This document shows, piece after piece, positions 1 through 14,610 of a stretch of 64,000 bases of DNA. The DNA comes from Golubevia sp. BC0850 (Eukaryota; Basidiomycota; Exobasidiomycetes; Golubeviales; Golubeviaceae). Where the stretch lies: positions 372,001 through 436,000 of the forward strand of contig JAAVVG010000014.1 in the NCBI GenBank assembly GCA_012976225.1, in the 5' to 3' direction. The translations under genes were made by a program, and so were the position numbers. Position 1 is the first letter of the stretch. Every line of letters begins with the position of its first letter. The notes beneath the pieces are model-generated. The model ran no database searches. It saw only the letters and a program-made list of their open reading frames with translations, and was not told the origin of the DNA.

Positions 1-228
1 AAGAGAAAAAGGAAAGAGAGTAAAGAGAGAGAGAGAAAAGATTAAGTGTAAGTCGAAGAAAAATGCCAATAGCAATAGGCAGGTTGTTTCTTCCTTCTTG
101 CCGGAACAATGATCGCCACCTCGTCCCTCACTTCTCAGCGTATGCTCTCATGTTCCTGAAAACCTTTCTTGAGAAACCTCTCATAAACTCACCTAACAAC
201 CCTTCACCTTCTCTCTATTGAATCCTTC

Positions 229-1025
229 TCATCTCAAACTAGTTCCCTGACCCAAATAATTTGTATTAGGTTGAAGTAATCTCGGATCCAACTTTTTGAC
301 AGCACTCTTGATATTTGAAGGTGTGTCTCTCAATTGACCAGGTCGTGGTTCGGTCAAAGAAGCTGGAAGTCGATCAGATTCTCCGCCAGAGGAAGAGGAT
401 GAGTTCGAGATGGATTCCACAGCAGATTGAGCAGATTCAGAAAGAGTGGAAGCAGAATTAGAGAGAACTGAAAAAGTTCTTGATGCTAGAGATTCATAAT
501 CTGTTGTGGATAGAGTTTGGTAGAAGGATGAAAGTTGCTCCTTTTGAGGATTTGGGAGAGAGAGGGTTAGGAATGAGAGATAGAGGGCTTGTCAGCTCTT
601 ATGCTACTACAGGAGATTGAATGGACTTGCTATAGATTGGATTCAATAGCTATTCCAGCTAATTCATTTCTCCCTCCCCACCACTTAGAAGGTAGACACT
701 GAAGCTAGACATGTTCATCCTTCCTAACCTTCCCGCCTGTCTCCTTCTCCATTCTCCTTTCAGTCCATCACCTCCATGTTCTGATTCTCACATTCCATCT
801 GGCTTTGAGTTCCTCTCCCAAAGTAGGTTTCACGGGAGCTCTGAAAGCAGGAGCTAGTTTTCCAGTCGGATCTGGATGATCGACGTTGTTCAGAACTTGT
901 CTTGAATTGGCTAACTTGCTAGTCATGGCGTTAGTCCTTTGAGTTAAAGTGTCTGAGAAAGAGTAGAGGATTCCACCAGCTACTAGAGCTCCTCCGATTG
1001 GTGCTAGAAATGCTGGAACTGCCAT
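229..1025 (-). CDS. MIC12: MICOS subunit Mic12/Aim5-like, mitochondrial inner membrane
   Basis: Two exons, 1025-792 and 540-229, joined in phase 0 across a 251-base intron (GTGAGA donor, AAG acceptor), give 181 aa. Residues about 3-22 form one hydrophobic segment of the PIGGALVAGGILY kind, followed by a Gln/Arg-rich stretch. The intron falls inside the motif ELKARWN|EQLSSFY, which matches the RWNEQ block of Aim5/Mic12 proteins. The short N-terminal membrane anchor with a soluble remainder is the known topology of Mic12, which links Mic60 and Mic10 at crista junctions. The Ser-rich C-terminal half (residues about 95-130) is not typical and looks disordered. The match rests on the N-terminal 90 residues. 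The start is the only ATG before the hydrophobic segment. It is divergent from the next gene, with 156 bases between start codons. A different small inner-membrane protein remains possible. Confidence 0.6.
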
Positions 1026-1181
1026 GATTTGAGGAATCGAATGAAGGATGGTGGACTTGGTGGAGCAAGAAGGTTGTTTTAAGAGGGAGAAGCTTTCTCC
1101 TTATTTTTCTCTCTCTCTCCCACTTCTCTCAATCCGCCTAATTCTATTGGACACAAATTGGCAACTGATTCGAATTGTTCC
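1026..1181. promoter_or_regulatory. short divergent promoter
   Basis: Only 156 bases separate the ATG of the MIC12-like gene (minus) from the ATG at 1182 (plus). The stretch contains pyrimidine-rich tracts (about 1095-1135) but no clear TATA box. Sharing is inferred from the geometry alone. Confidence 0.4.
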
Positions 1182-3496
1182 ATGTCATTTGTTCCAAGAA
1201 AGGTTGCAAGAAAGAATCAACCAAAATCGACGTCGACGAGCCAGTCAAGGACTTCAACTTGTTCTAATCCATCAACTTCAACTTCACTTTCACTTTCTTC
1301 TTTAGAAAACGGAAAGGGTAAATCAAAAGCTATAGATGATGACGAGCCTTCACTTCCAGCAAAGAATCAAGCAACCTCAAATTCAGATGTTGAACCAAAA
1401 CCAGAGTATTCGTCTCAAAATCACTTAACAGCCAACGCTCTGTATCATCTACTATCTCCGGTCTATCTAGTACATCCTAATAACATACAACTCAAAGATT
1501 TGCTCATGAATTTAGGAACGCAGAATGGCACCAAAGGGATTCAAGAAGGCGGAGAGACTTATCTTCATCTCTCTCGTCTGTTAACCAATCCTATCATCTC
1601 GTGTCTTTGTTCCAGTCTAGATTCTTTGACCTCAGCTCTGAGAGAGCTTCAAGACCTAGAATTCATCAAGGTGAGTAGAGTTGAAGGACTGAATCCTCTC
1701 TTTCTCAGCAATCTAACTGTGATGATTTTCATTCCAATTTCCCTTTTTCTAGCTCAGCACCTCAGGTTTCGGTCTGAAACTCACAGAAAATGCGAAAAAT
1801 TGGATATCTAGCTATCTTGACGAAGCTTCGATAGACGAAAAGACCTCCTTGACTTGGATAGAACCACGGACAATTTACCTTGTGAGTCTTGCCTTCCACA
1901 AACCTCCTCTCCTCGCCGTGACTTCTCCTGATCACCAACTTCTTTCCCTTTGATTTCCTTTCATTCCTTTTCTCTTTTTTCAGGAAAATCTGCCACCAGG
2001 CTTCACAACTTCACTCTCCATCTCTCAACACCTCAAATCTCAAACCTCTCTTTCGATCCTCTCTGCCATACCTTCAATCTCACCTTTCAATCCTCTTCAG
2101 AACATCGGTCAAGGAATCTCAACATTTTCCGATCCACGTTGTCTTTCATCGGACTCCACCTCGAATAGTTTCCCGTCCTTCATCTCTTCTTCAAATCTGG
2201 TTGCTCTGAACTCCAACAGCTCCTCTGGACAACAGCAGTTTGGCTCTTCAAGGAAAGATCAGGAGATCATGATCCCTGATGAGATCAACTGGTCAAGAGC
2301 TCAGAGTAATCTTTCTACCAATTCAAAATCCCTGAAGAGCAAGAGATTGTTCGAAGAAATTGAGGCTAGAAGACCTAGAGGTGGAAGAGCCTTGATTACT
2401 TTAGGACCTCCTTCTGATGATCTGGGGTCTAGAAATTATGATCAAGAATTCAAAGGTACTTTGAAGAAATTGGCCGGTAGAGATTTGTGAGTTGCTTTCG
2501 CTATCTTTCGTCTTGAAGGTTTTAGCACCTTTCTAACCCTTTCTGCTCTCCATTTCTTCTTAGCTCCACCTATCGAGCTTTAGCTGCAGAATATGTGGAT
2601 TATAAGAAGTCCTTACATGATCTCGGTTGGAAAATGAATTATCCATCTTCTTCGACATCGAAAAGCTATTCATCAACTTCTGATTTGTCCTCAGCATCAA
2701 CCTCAATCACGAAGATCAAATCTCCAGTAGCACTCCAACGCAGAGTATTCTCGTATGATCATCTGCTGATAATCCCATCGGACTTAGAGCTCCAAGAAAG
2801 AGCTTTTCCAATGGGAAACATTGTAAAAGTCAGTGTTGAAATCAAGTTTAATGAAGAATCTGGAAAGAAGAAATCAAAACCAAAGACTTTGATTCAGGTT
2901 GAAGCCGATAGACTCATTCAGAAAGAGTTCAAACTGGTATTGGTTTCTAGAAGAAAAGATTCTGGGACAACGAAGGAAGAACGGGAGAAAGTTGCAGGAG
3001 TGGATTATGTTGATTGGGAGACTGAAGTTGTGAGTTCTTTCGAGAGGTCTGCGAAGAGTCGAGCTCTTCCGCTGACATTTAGAACATCTGCTCATTTTTC
3101 TCTTTCTTCTTTTTCCTTCAGGCTCACCTAAGAGTTTCAACTTCTTATCATGCCGCTCTACTTTTGAGGGCACTCTCATCAGAACCAACCTCGACGAAGG
3201 TCGTGTTTAGTGACGCTTCTATTCTCGAAGGAGAAGATCAAGAGAAATACTGGAATTCTCTTCCTAACTCGGTCAGAAACACTTCTAAAAAGAGGGAAGC
3301 GAAGGTTTGGAGTTCACTCAGACTCGTTTTGAGCCCTTCGACGATGAAGCGAGGCAGTGAGGATCAAGAAGGTAGCCCGGTGCTTGTAGATTCGGAACCG
3401 ATCGAGAAGAAAAAGAAGAAGAAATCAAAGAAGAGAAAAGGGGATTCCAAAGAAGAGGAGGAGGACAGAGAAAAGAAGCATGTTCGGTTTGAATGA
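1182..3496 (+). CDS. unrecognised protein with basic nuclear-type tail, 553 aa
   Basis: Five exons (1182-1670, 1753-1881, 1984-2486, 2564-3029, 3122-3496) join in frame with canonical borders and give 553 aa. The N-terminus (MSFVPRKVARK) is basic and Ser/Thr-rich. Residues about 85-205 look like a folded, Leu-rich alpha-helical region spanning exons 1 and 2. Exon 3 is Ser-rich and holds an RRPRGGRALI patch. Exons 3-4 carry a second conserved-looking region (YRALAAEYVDYKKSLHDLG and the following strand-rich part). The C-terminus is an almost pure Lys run (EKKKKKKSKKRK) ending HVRFE, which suggests a nuclear or nucleolar protein. The ATG at 1182 is the first in frame. I do not recognise the family. 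It is convergent with the KDM5 gene. Confidence 0.7.
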
Positions 3497-3771
3497 AAAG
3501 ATGGAGATGTTGACTCTGTAGCAAACCAAAAAATACAATCATGTTTTCGACATAATAGTCTCTGTTCAACAGCTTCACACTCAGTGCTGAGTGGATTTCT
3601 TTAAAAGTATTAGTGCGAGTGGATTCCTTGTTATTTACTGATGACAAAATGAGAAAGGATCGAGACGGGAACTGGAATAAAAAAATCGATATACTATAGA
3701 GGCGAAGAGAAAGGATGGAAATACTTTTGGGAGATGAACGAGAGAAACCCGAAACAAAGTTGAAAGAATTC

Positions 3772-6700
3772 TTAGCTCATTAGGTTCTTGACCATTTCTT
3801 CGATTTCTGCGTCGGTGGCTTGAGGCTTCATTCGCCGAGCGAGGCCTCTCATCTTCTCCACCTCGGTCTCGTCAGTGAGAGGAGCTACTGGAATTGGAGG
3901 TTGAGGTGGTCTCTGAGGCACAGGAGAAGTAGAAGCAGAGACTGGAGGAAGTGAAGTGCGTGGAGCTGAAGCAGGGGAAGGGAGTGAAGTACGAGGGGCC
4001 GCTTTTGAAAGAAACAGAAGGAGAGAAAACGAAGAACATCAGCATCAGATCAAAGTGTGGCCCAAAGGAAGGAAACAGAGTTCACTCACCTGCAATCGAC
4101 GTCGACGACGAGTTCGAAGGCAAACTTGGGCGGTCTTGAGATGCGCTCTGTGAACAGGAAGAAAGAGTCACGTCGGTCAGTAAGTGCTCTCGCAGTCGAA
4201 CCCATTTCACGAACTTTGAACTTACCAAAGGTCTAGGAAGAGGAGAGGAAACAGAACTAGATGGACCTGGGGATTGAGAAGCAGCCAGGACCAAAGCTCC
4301 AGTTGAATCGACAGTAGTCTTGAGACCCTTTCTAGCGTAAAGAGGAGGAAGACCTTGTAGCCGTCTCTTCTCATCTTCGAGCTTGTGAGTGATGAACCTT
4401 GTACCATCTTCGTCACCTGGCTCGAGGTGAATTCTTGGACCGAGATCCAATTCGCTCAACTGTCTCATAGCGTTGTAACGAGGGTAGACGAGAGTCTTTC
4501 CATTCCATCCGACGTAGTACATCTTGATCATTGCATCAGTGACTCCACGAGCATAGAGGTTGGCCATTCCAGCTCGGTGACGTCTCTCTTGAATCTCCGC
4601 AGCCAATTGCTCTGGAGTCTTGTTAGATGGAGCGGCTGGGCGAGGAGCAACGGCACCTGGTTTACCTGCGATAGGTCGAACAGGACCCGAGATTGGTTTG
4701 GAAGAAGTAGGAGGAGGAGGAGCGGCAGGCTCTGGACGAGCTTCGGTGCGCTGACGCTTTGGATCAGGAATGTCCGAGCCGGTCTTCTCGATGGCTGGAT
4801 AGAAGGTCTCGAGGTTGAGTAGAATACGCTTAGATGCTTCCATTGTCCAAGGCTGAGGAGCAGTGATTGGCTTTCCTTCAGAACGGAGCGACATGCGCAC
4901 GTCGAGGTATTCGTCTTGTCGATCGAGTCCTGTGAGGAGGGAGGAAGGCGGAGGGAGAAGAAGTCAGCTTGGGTCAGAAGCGGTGGATGATCCAAGATCA
5001 AGAGTACTCACCAGCTAAAGCGACTCTGATCTCGGCGAAAGTGTAAGGTCTCTCCGTCTTGGTACAACACATGGGACAGATCCAGCCAGCGAGTTGTTCC
5101 GGATTGGAAGCGTGAGGGATCTTGACACAGCCGTAATGGAACCAAACCATGCAGCGCTTGCAAGAGATCATTGGTCTAGACTCAGCTCGATGACAGAGAC
5201 AGTAGATGTAGGTTCCATCTCTGTTAGGAATGTGAATTCCAGTCTCCTCTCGGAAGACGAGCTTGGCTCTCTTTCCTCTGCGACGCTTCTTCTCCTCTGG
5301 TTTGCCACCAGCTTGGGCTGAGGAACCAGAACGGACGAGAGATTGAGCAGGGAAGGACTCGACTGGACTTGTGCTCTTGACAGAAGATTTGAGTCTGACT
5401 CCAGTCATTGAAGTGACCGCCTTGGCGACAGTATACCACATCGTCGTGTCGTAGCGAATCTCCTCGTTGTCTACAGAGAAGTCGATTGGATTTGCGATCA
5501 GCCGACGAAGTAGATGTAGAAGTTTCGGCTCCGGGTCTGCTCCTTGCTTCGAGGAGCTGCGCCAGATGTCTCTAGCCCACTGGACCATGTGTTCCGTCAT
5601 TCCAATCGAGGCACGAATGATCTCGAGCTCGTTAGGAGCGAAACGGAAAGCTGCTGGCTGATACTCCAGAGAGTTGACTAGTGCTTGAAGACGATGTAGA
5701 TCGGCCGCCTTACGATGAGGTACGATGTGATGGAGTTGCTCTGGAGCGCAGACGGAGCAGATCCACCTTCCTTCGGTAACTCTCTCGTGTCTACGATGAA
5801 GACAGTTGAAGTGATAGCGAACAGAGCATTGAGAGCACTGAGCTGAGACCTTGGGAAGTGGCACGACCTCCGTACGACAGACACAGTGACGAGTGTGACG
5901 TTCAGAATCCAGAGAAGGCACCTCGTCGTCTTGTGGATCGCACAAGTTGAGCAGAGCGTCGCAGAAGGATTGGACTTCGTATCGAACTCTAACTGAAGGA
6001 GACTTTCCTGGCAACTTCTGAGCGGGAGGAAGTCCAGAGGAGTAGCCTTCAAGGATGCTCGTTAGCTCGTCGTGCCAGGCGTCGTGGATCTTGATGCCGT
6101 CACGTAAGATGTTGGAAGGAGGATAGTCGACAGACATGGCATCTAGAGCCGCCACGATTCTTCGAGAATCTCTGAGTTGAAGAGGCTTTGGCTGAAGCAT
6201 CTCGTGAGGAGAGGAAGAGATCTTGGTCTCCTCGATCATGAGGTCGATCTGTCTCGAGGTCTCTCTGAACTTGATGACGAAGTCATGAAGCTTCATAGCT
6301 AGCTCAGGATCCACAGCAGTAGTCAATGGAGGACCGTCGATCTCTCTCAACTGAGCTCCAGTGACTCCACTCTTGGCGTTGAGCAGCTTCGAAGCCTTCT
6401 CGTTCCAGATCCTACCACGCTCTAGTCTCCCACAGATGTCGACGTACTTGGGTTCGTCCTCTGGAATTCCACAGAGCTTTGCTCTCTGCATGAGATCCGA
6501 AGCCTCAGCGAAATGGACGGCGGCTCTGCGAGCAGCCGCGGCGCTGCAGTCGACGTGCCATTGACGGATAGCTACGTGCATCTCTAGCTCCCTTCTCTTT
6601 GGCAGATCGACGTTGAGTCCTTCTCCGATTTCCAGGACGCCAGCACATTCCGCTACAAGAGGAGGATCGTCGGTTGCGATACGAGCCATAGTCTTGTCCA

Positions 6701-9700
6701 AGATGTCGCTGAACTCTTGCATCTTCTCGACGACCCCAGCTAGAGCTTGGATCTCTGGAACGTCAAAGGGAAGCAGTTCGGCCTCTCTCAGAAGGACGTA
6801 GACCTCGTCGAGATTGCGAAGAGTAGCCACTTGTTCTTCCTCTCCAGCGGGAGAGTTCTCCTTGCCGCTACCGCTACGTCTGACAGCGACCACAGCGGCA
6901 CTACCGCTCTTCGAACGCGGCACCTTCTTGTACATGAGGGCGCTAGCACTCTCCACCCAAGCGTTGGCCCTTTCGACGAATTCCTTGAGTTGCTCCAATT
7001 CCGGAAGGCGGTGAGGAATCGTCTCTCCTTCTGCCAGCAGCTCACGAAGAGAATCGAGAGGAGGGCGTGGGGTTGAAGTGAGAAGCTTGTGAAGCTTTTG
7101 CTGCCAAACCGCAGGGGTGGTAGCACGATCCATGATAGCTTGGTGTAGCTCTTGAAGAGCTTCGTCCGAGAACCTGAGACGGAGAGTCCACCTAGAGGGC
7201 ATGTCGGCGCTGCAGACGTTGAAAGCATGTTCCAAGCAAGCGACACCGTCCGCCTTCTCCGAAGTGACTTGAGCTAGATAGCAGAAGACGTTGCAGTGAG
7301 CGCACTGATACTCCCTCTCCGGTCGATCCTTGTCGTCGATTGACTCTAGGAGATCTGGAATCATGTCTCTGAGAGCGTTCCTCCTCTTCAGCTCTCTAGC
7401 TATCATCTCCTTCATGGCGTGCTGTAGCCAGTTGGCGGTAGCGACGGAAGAACTATGTTGAGCGACAGTGATGACTAGCTCATCGTGAGAGAAAACCGGG
7501 AACTTGGCGAAGTGTTGGTAACGTCTGACGCACTCCAATCCGTCCTCGATCCAATCTGGCATGGCGAAATTGACTGCCTCGTTGAGATTGAATCCTTGGT
7601 TGAAACCAGCATGATAGGACTTTGGGAAAGTCACGATGAACTCATTGGCACGTTGATCAGCAGCGTAGACTCTGACACCTTCCTTCTTGAGCTTGTCGGG
7701 ACTCATCATGGTCACCAGCTGGAAGAGAAGATCTGGAGAGGTTTCGAACAAGTCGGGAGCGACACGGCGCATCGCCTCTTCGAACTTGTCGGCATCAGCT
7801 CCAGGAACTCCGTACCAGGTCTTGCTGTCTCCGAAGTGCTGGTAGTTGATCGAATAGGTGTAGTGATCCTCATTGTGCCAGCAGAAGGTAGAGAACATCA
7901 TACCGACGTAGATCCAAGGCACCGTCATTCCAGAGATGTCAGACTTGATGTAACGAAGAAGAGATCCAGGGAGAATGGGTAGGTTGTTGAGATTCCAAGC
8001 ATCACGAGAGTAAGGATTGGCTGGATCAGTCTCGAGCGTAGGTAGAGCACTGAAGGGAAAAGACGTGGGAGAGAGGTGGTTGGTTAGCATTCATGAGGAG
8101 AGTCGAGTCTAAGACCTAGCCTACTCACCTTCCATGGGTAGTACTGTGAACATCAGCTCCGTACTCGACCTCGACCGTCTCATTGGGAGAGTGGACTAGA
8201 CGCCAGAACTCTCTCTCGACGTCGTCCTCGCTGACGTAGAGATCCGTGCCTACGAGCAGACGAGCCAATCCGTTGGGAACGACATTGGAGCTTTCGGAAG
8301 AATCCACATCCATCCTATCTGCGTTCTCTGATTCAGGAGAGGGAGAGTTGAAGGGTTGCTGTTGTCCTTCCTTAGTTGCATGATAGATTCTTTCCGGTCT
8401 CTCACTCCACCAAGCTCTACGGAAGCTCTCAGCACGACGCCAGAAGCTCTGTAAAGAGTGAGTTTCTCCATCGTCGAATCCATAGTCGTTTCCAGTTCCA
8501 ACGAGACAAGGAGGACAGAACCATTGACTCTTGGGGATAGAAGTGAGAGGAGGATCTAGACAATACATGTGGTATCCACGATTGCACTCGTCACAGAGAA
8601 GCATAGAAAGTCCGTCATCTCCTCTCATGCAGATCTCGCACATCTGAGAGGAGAGGGAGAGGAAGGGGAGACAGAGGAAGCGAGGGTCAGTCAACCTGCT
8701 CTCAGTCGTCATTCTGTTCGGTCGTGGTGAGCGGAACTCACCTGCTCTTCAGCGCCAGCGAGGACTACGACATCCTCATCATCTTCATCTCGCTTCCTTC
8801 TGACACCAGCTGCAGAGGTGGTTGGTTTGGCAACGAAGTCGGTCTTCTTTCTCGAACTTCTCCTCTTTCCGTCAGCGCCCCCACCAGCGTGAGCTCTAGC
8901 ATCAGCTTCTGCTTGAGCTACCTCCTCTGCAGTGAGACCAGCAGCTAGAAGCTCTTGAGCGTAAGATGACATTCCTGCTGGCTCAGGCGTTCCATGAGCA
9001 GGTGTAGAGGAACCTTGAGCGAGAGAGCTAGGAGAGGAGACACGGTCGAGAGGTAGAGCATAGGAATGAACGTGAGGCACTGGGCCCGAAAAGCTAGCTA
9101 CATCCTTCGTCTCTTGATGAGGAGGAGCTGGAGATCCCAGAGATGGAGCTGATGCTGCTACTGGTCCTCCAAAGTGGTTCTTTCCGGCAGCTTGTTGCTT
9201 AGCTTTGAGTAAGAATTCTTCGAAAGGTTCGATGATCTTGAGATAAGCAGTCTTGATCTGGCTTGAGATCGTAGCTAGAGCGATTGAACCACGACTGTCA
9301 TCGTATCCAAGACGTCTAGTGATTTCTCCCCAAAGTTTCTTCCTGGAAAGAAGCTCAGGTCCACCGAGAGAGGTCACGTTCTTCTTGAGCTCGTAGAGAT
9401 TGACGGGTCGACCTTCGATGACTGGAATAGAAATTCTGGCCCTACCTTGTTGAGCGTGGAACTTTTGAAGCTGTTCGAGGTAATTGAGAGAGGCACGGGC
9501 ATCTGCAGAAAGAGAATTCAAACGTTGAACTCTGGTACGGAAGCGGAAACGCTGAGAAGGGAAACACCAATTGGCAAGGGAAGATGTCAGATAAGATCTA
9601 AGGCAAAGAATCAAAATCGGAAATTGGTTTGATAGAGAGAGACTCTTCTCTCGAGAGACGCATACATCCATCTTTCTCCTACTCTCCGTCGAGGCTCAGC

Positions 9701-10985
9701 AACCTGGGCAACCAAGCTGCCATTCCTCATTCTTTTCCACTGGACGCCATAACACCTATGCTTGATTGTCAAATATCTGCTGGGCACTCACCTTCTCGTC
9801 TAGAGCGAAACTAGGAGCCCATCCTTGAGGAGGAACGATCTTGATAATTCCATAATCTCTTCCCTTTCCACCATGTGGACTTCCAGCCCAATTGATGTAC
9901 TTGAGAGGATCGGCGAATTCGTCCCATTCAGGATAGAAAGTTGGAGCTTCTTCAAGATCGAAACATCTGCCCCTAGCTCTCGGAGGAGGGACACGAGGAG
10001 TTGAGAGGACGGTAGGGATCGTGGCCTTGCTGGCTCTCGCAGCGATCGTCTCAGAAGGAGATCCACCTGGAGAGGACTCTGCAGAGGCTGACCAGACAGA
10101 CCAGTCGAATGGTAGTTTAGCAACTGGAAGAGCTTGCAAGGCCTTTCTACTAGGGTTGTTGTTTGGATGAGAGGCTCCATTTTCAGCTTCTCCGACTGCT
10201 ATGCTAGCGAGGAACGAGGGAGTGTCGTCGACGTCCTGAACAAGGGGGTTCAAGCAGAGGAATGAATAGAGGAATGAAGTAATGTTAGATCATTGAACAT
10301 TCCAAAGACGTCATATGCGGACGAGGCGCAGCGTCGACGGGTGGCAAAAGACCCCTTTGATGAAAAAAAAGCCATCGAAGTCTCTCCCTTCTTTCATCCA
10401 CATTCCCGATGCATTTCTAACTGATGTAATACTCACCTTCTTCTTTTCTACTCTCTTCATTCCACCTTCCTTTGGTCTCTGAGCGCTTGGTTGCTCCTGT
10501 TCAGTGACGTCCGAGATTGGGACGAAGTTCCTACTAGAGATGAAGATCTGCTTTGCTAGTGGAGCAGCAGGCTTCTTCTTTGTTGGACTGACTTTGCTAT
10601 TACTAGAAGAAGGATCATTGGATGGAGTTGGAGTTGAACGATTGCTAACATTGTCATTGTTAGAAGATAGTGCAGCCGTCAAGGCTGAATTGGCAGTTGC
10701 TGAGACAGCAGAGGATCCGGCCTCATTCAGAGCTTGCTTGGTGGGAGGTGGTAACTGAGCTCTCTCTTCTTCTACTTCCATTCCCTTTGACTTATCTAAA
10801 ATAACATTCTCTTGTTGATTAAGGATTGGAGAATCATTTGAGACGATTTGTTGAGGTGAGCCACTTGCAGCTTCGACGGCCTTCTCGGGTTGAATTTGCT
10901 CAGTGCTGGAAGAAGTTGAAGGAAGCTCTTCGATTGGTTGTATTGAAGATGTAGCATTGGCTACAGGTTCTTGACATGAATCCAT
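3772..10985 (-). CDS. JHD2: KDM5/JARID1-type histone H3K4 demethylase (JmjN-ARID-PHD-JmjC-C5HC2-PLU1-PHD-PHD)
   Basis: Eight exons (10985-10437, 10235-9792, 9551-8742, 8643-8129, 8049-5012, 4929-4226, 4147-4090, 4001-3772) join in frame to 2115 aa. Domain order: Ser/Pro-rich N-terminus; JmjN at about 272-330 (FDLEEAPTFYPEW); ARID about 345-450; PHD1 about 601-650 (CEICMRGDD); JmjC about 760-940; C5HC2 zinc finger from about 1022; PLU-1-like helices; then two more PHD fingers (HCVCRTEVVPLPK and YCLCHRAESRP). The Fe(II) ligands are present: H831 and E833 in CWHNEDHY and H919 in YHAGFNQGF. The family removes di- and trimethyl marks from H3K4 using 2-oxoglutarate and O2. A roughly 330-aa tail after the last PHD includes a folded-looking block (about 1890-1990) and a Pro-rich end. 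It retains more domains than budding-yeast Jhd2. The last acceptor (AAG) is the least certain border. Confidence 0.93.
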
Positions 10986-12216
10986 GACTCTTTACTGGTG
11001 ACTTGACACCCTTCTTGATAGGGTGAAAAGAGAGAGAGAGTATCGTCCGGGGTGGACTCTGGGGGATGACGAGAGACGAAGAGGAAGAAGAAGGAGAGGC
11101 TGGAAACTTCAATCGCCGAAGAGAAGAGAAAGGAAAACGACTTGTGAACTTGAGGGAGGGGAATTCAGGTTTTGAGGTTCAGATGGATGAATAGAATTAA
11201 AAAAGAATTGAGACTAATCGAAACTTTGGGTAAAGGGTAGAGCGGAGGGAGGAGGGGGAAGTGGGATAGTTGCCGTAAAGGATCTCTTTCGAGAGGGAAT
11301 CGGTGGTGTCTTGCAGTTGTTTCTTCTCGAGAGAGTCTTGGTTTTAACTTGAAGAAGTTTGAAGCAGAATTAGTCCAAGTTGTTTACGAAAGAGGAAAGG
11401 ATGATGAAGTCAAGAAGAAGATGAATTCTCTGCTTGTTGCTGAAACCTGCTCGCTCAACGATTGCTGCGGCTTCACACCAGGCCAACAACACACAAAGGT
11501 GAAGAACACCATTAAAATTTCGTAGGAGAAGTATATACATTGAATCTAGCAACTACTGTAAGGCCTGCTTGCGTCTGAAGGGGCAACCGCAGGTTGACCC
11601 AAACCCCCTCTGCGCTCTCTCTAGGGTCATCACATTTCATTCTGTGTCGCTTTGATAGCATCTAGCAGTTATTCCAACGAGCTCATTGCATATTCTTGGT
11701 CATTCCAGATTATTGAGAGGGAGACAACGCAGCTGCCTCTCTTGTGATTCTTCGTCGTGAGAGACTGAGTGCTCCTGCTTGCCCTTCACTTTTCAACCCG
11801 CCCCTTCTCCGGGAAAAGGTATACCATTTGACACCAGTTGCCCTCCCAGATCTGCTCACTGATTCGTTTAACGATGTCCCCTACTCACCAGATCCCAAAA
11901 ACGGCTTTGACGTTGAGGATGATGAGGTTGCACTGGAGGTCTTTTCTCAAAGATCTGAGATTAGAGACTCATTCCTCTTTGCGAGTCGAATTAAGGCATC
12001 TGAGAGCTGAGAAGAGGTGCTAAAGATATGAACAAGCCATTGCAGTTTTCTCCGTTACTGAATTAGAAGGATTGGATGAAACAGGACTTTGAAGGAAATG
12101 GTTGAGAGCAAGCTCTCGATCAAGCTTGTGTGGATTCGTCTCCTCCCTTCCTTCCATATACACCCTCTCAATCGACACGCTTCAACTTCTTCATCTTCAC
12201 TGAATCTAATTCAATT
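10986..12216. other. 1.2-kb spacer between KDM5 and RPT2 starts
   Basis: This is a divergent intergenic region and must hold both promoters. Short open frames occur at 11370-11552 (minus) and 11744-12010 (plus). The latter has no ATG at its head and no recognisable domain, although its acidic part (GFDVEDDEVALEVF) looks protein-like. It could be a gene relic or long leader sequence. Nothing else is supported. Confidence 0.4.
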
Positions 12217-14247
<2,031 letters not shown>

Positions 14248-14610
14248 AGGCAAAGAAAATAGTCTTCGAACTTTTTTGTTTCGAATTTCAAATCAACCGA
14301 TGCTCTTGAATTGTTTTCTTCTCTTTCTGTATACATAACAAAGCTCATTTGAATTAAAAAATGATAATTCAAGTAAAAGGAATTAGAACGACTGAAGAGA
14401 CTGTGCGAGGAGCAAGTCGCCTCTAAATGTCTATCTCACATCTTCTCTGCATTTGAATTTGAAAAGATAATCTTTTGCATAGGAAATTTGCGAACAATGC
14501 TACCGGGTGATTTATTCAGGCGTTCGGGAGCGCTGTCAAACACACAAGCTTCGAGGGATTCTGAAATCCCTCGTTCTCTTCTTCTTCCTCATCCATCTTT
14601 TGTAATCAAG
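14248..14610. other. RPT2 3' end and Nudix gene promoter
   Basis: A 363-base stretch. The first part is AT-rich (AATTAAAAAATGATAATT near 14354) and likely holds the RPT2 poly(A) site. The rest leads into the Nudix start. No ORF or structured RNA is evident. Confidence 0.4.

Noticed and set aside
4082-4900. long minus-strand frame that could be called a separate protein starting MRMSLRSEG
   Set aside because: A clean GTGAGT intron at 5011-4930 joins it in phase to the last PHD exon of the KDM5 gene, so it is the C-terminal part of that protein.
10340-10348. GGTGGCAAA, identical to the yeast proteasome-associated control element
   Set aside because: It lies in a KDM5 intron, almost 1.9 kb from RPT2, and Rpn4-type control is not established in basidiomycetes.
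11744-12010. 88-codon open frame upstream of RPT2
   Set aside because: No ATG at the start, no splice partners giving a longer protein, and no domain; kept only as a note in the spacer entry.
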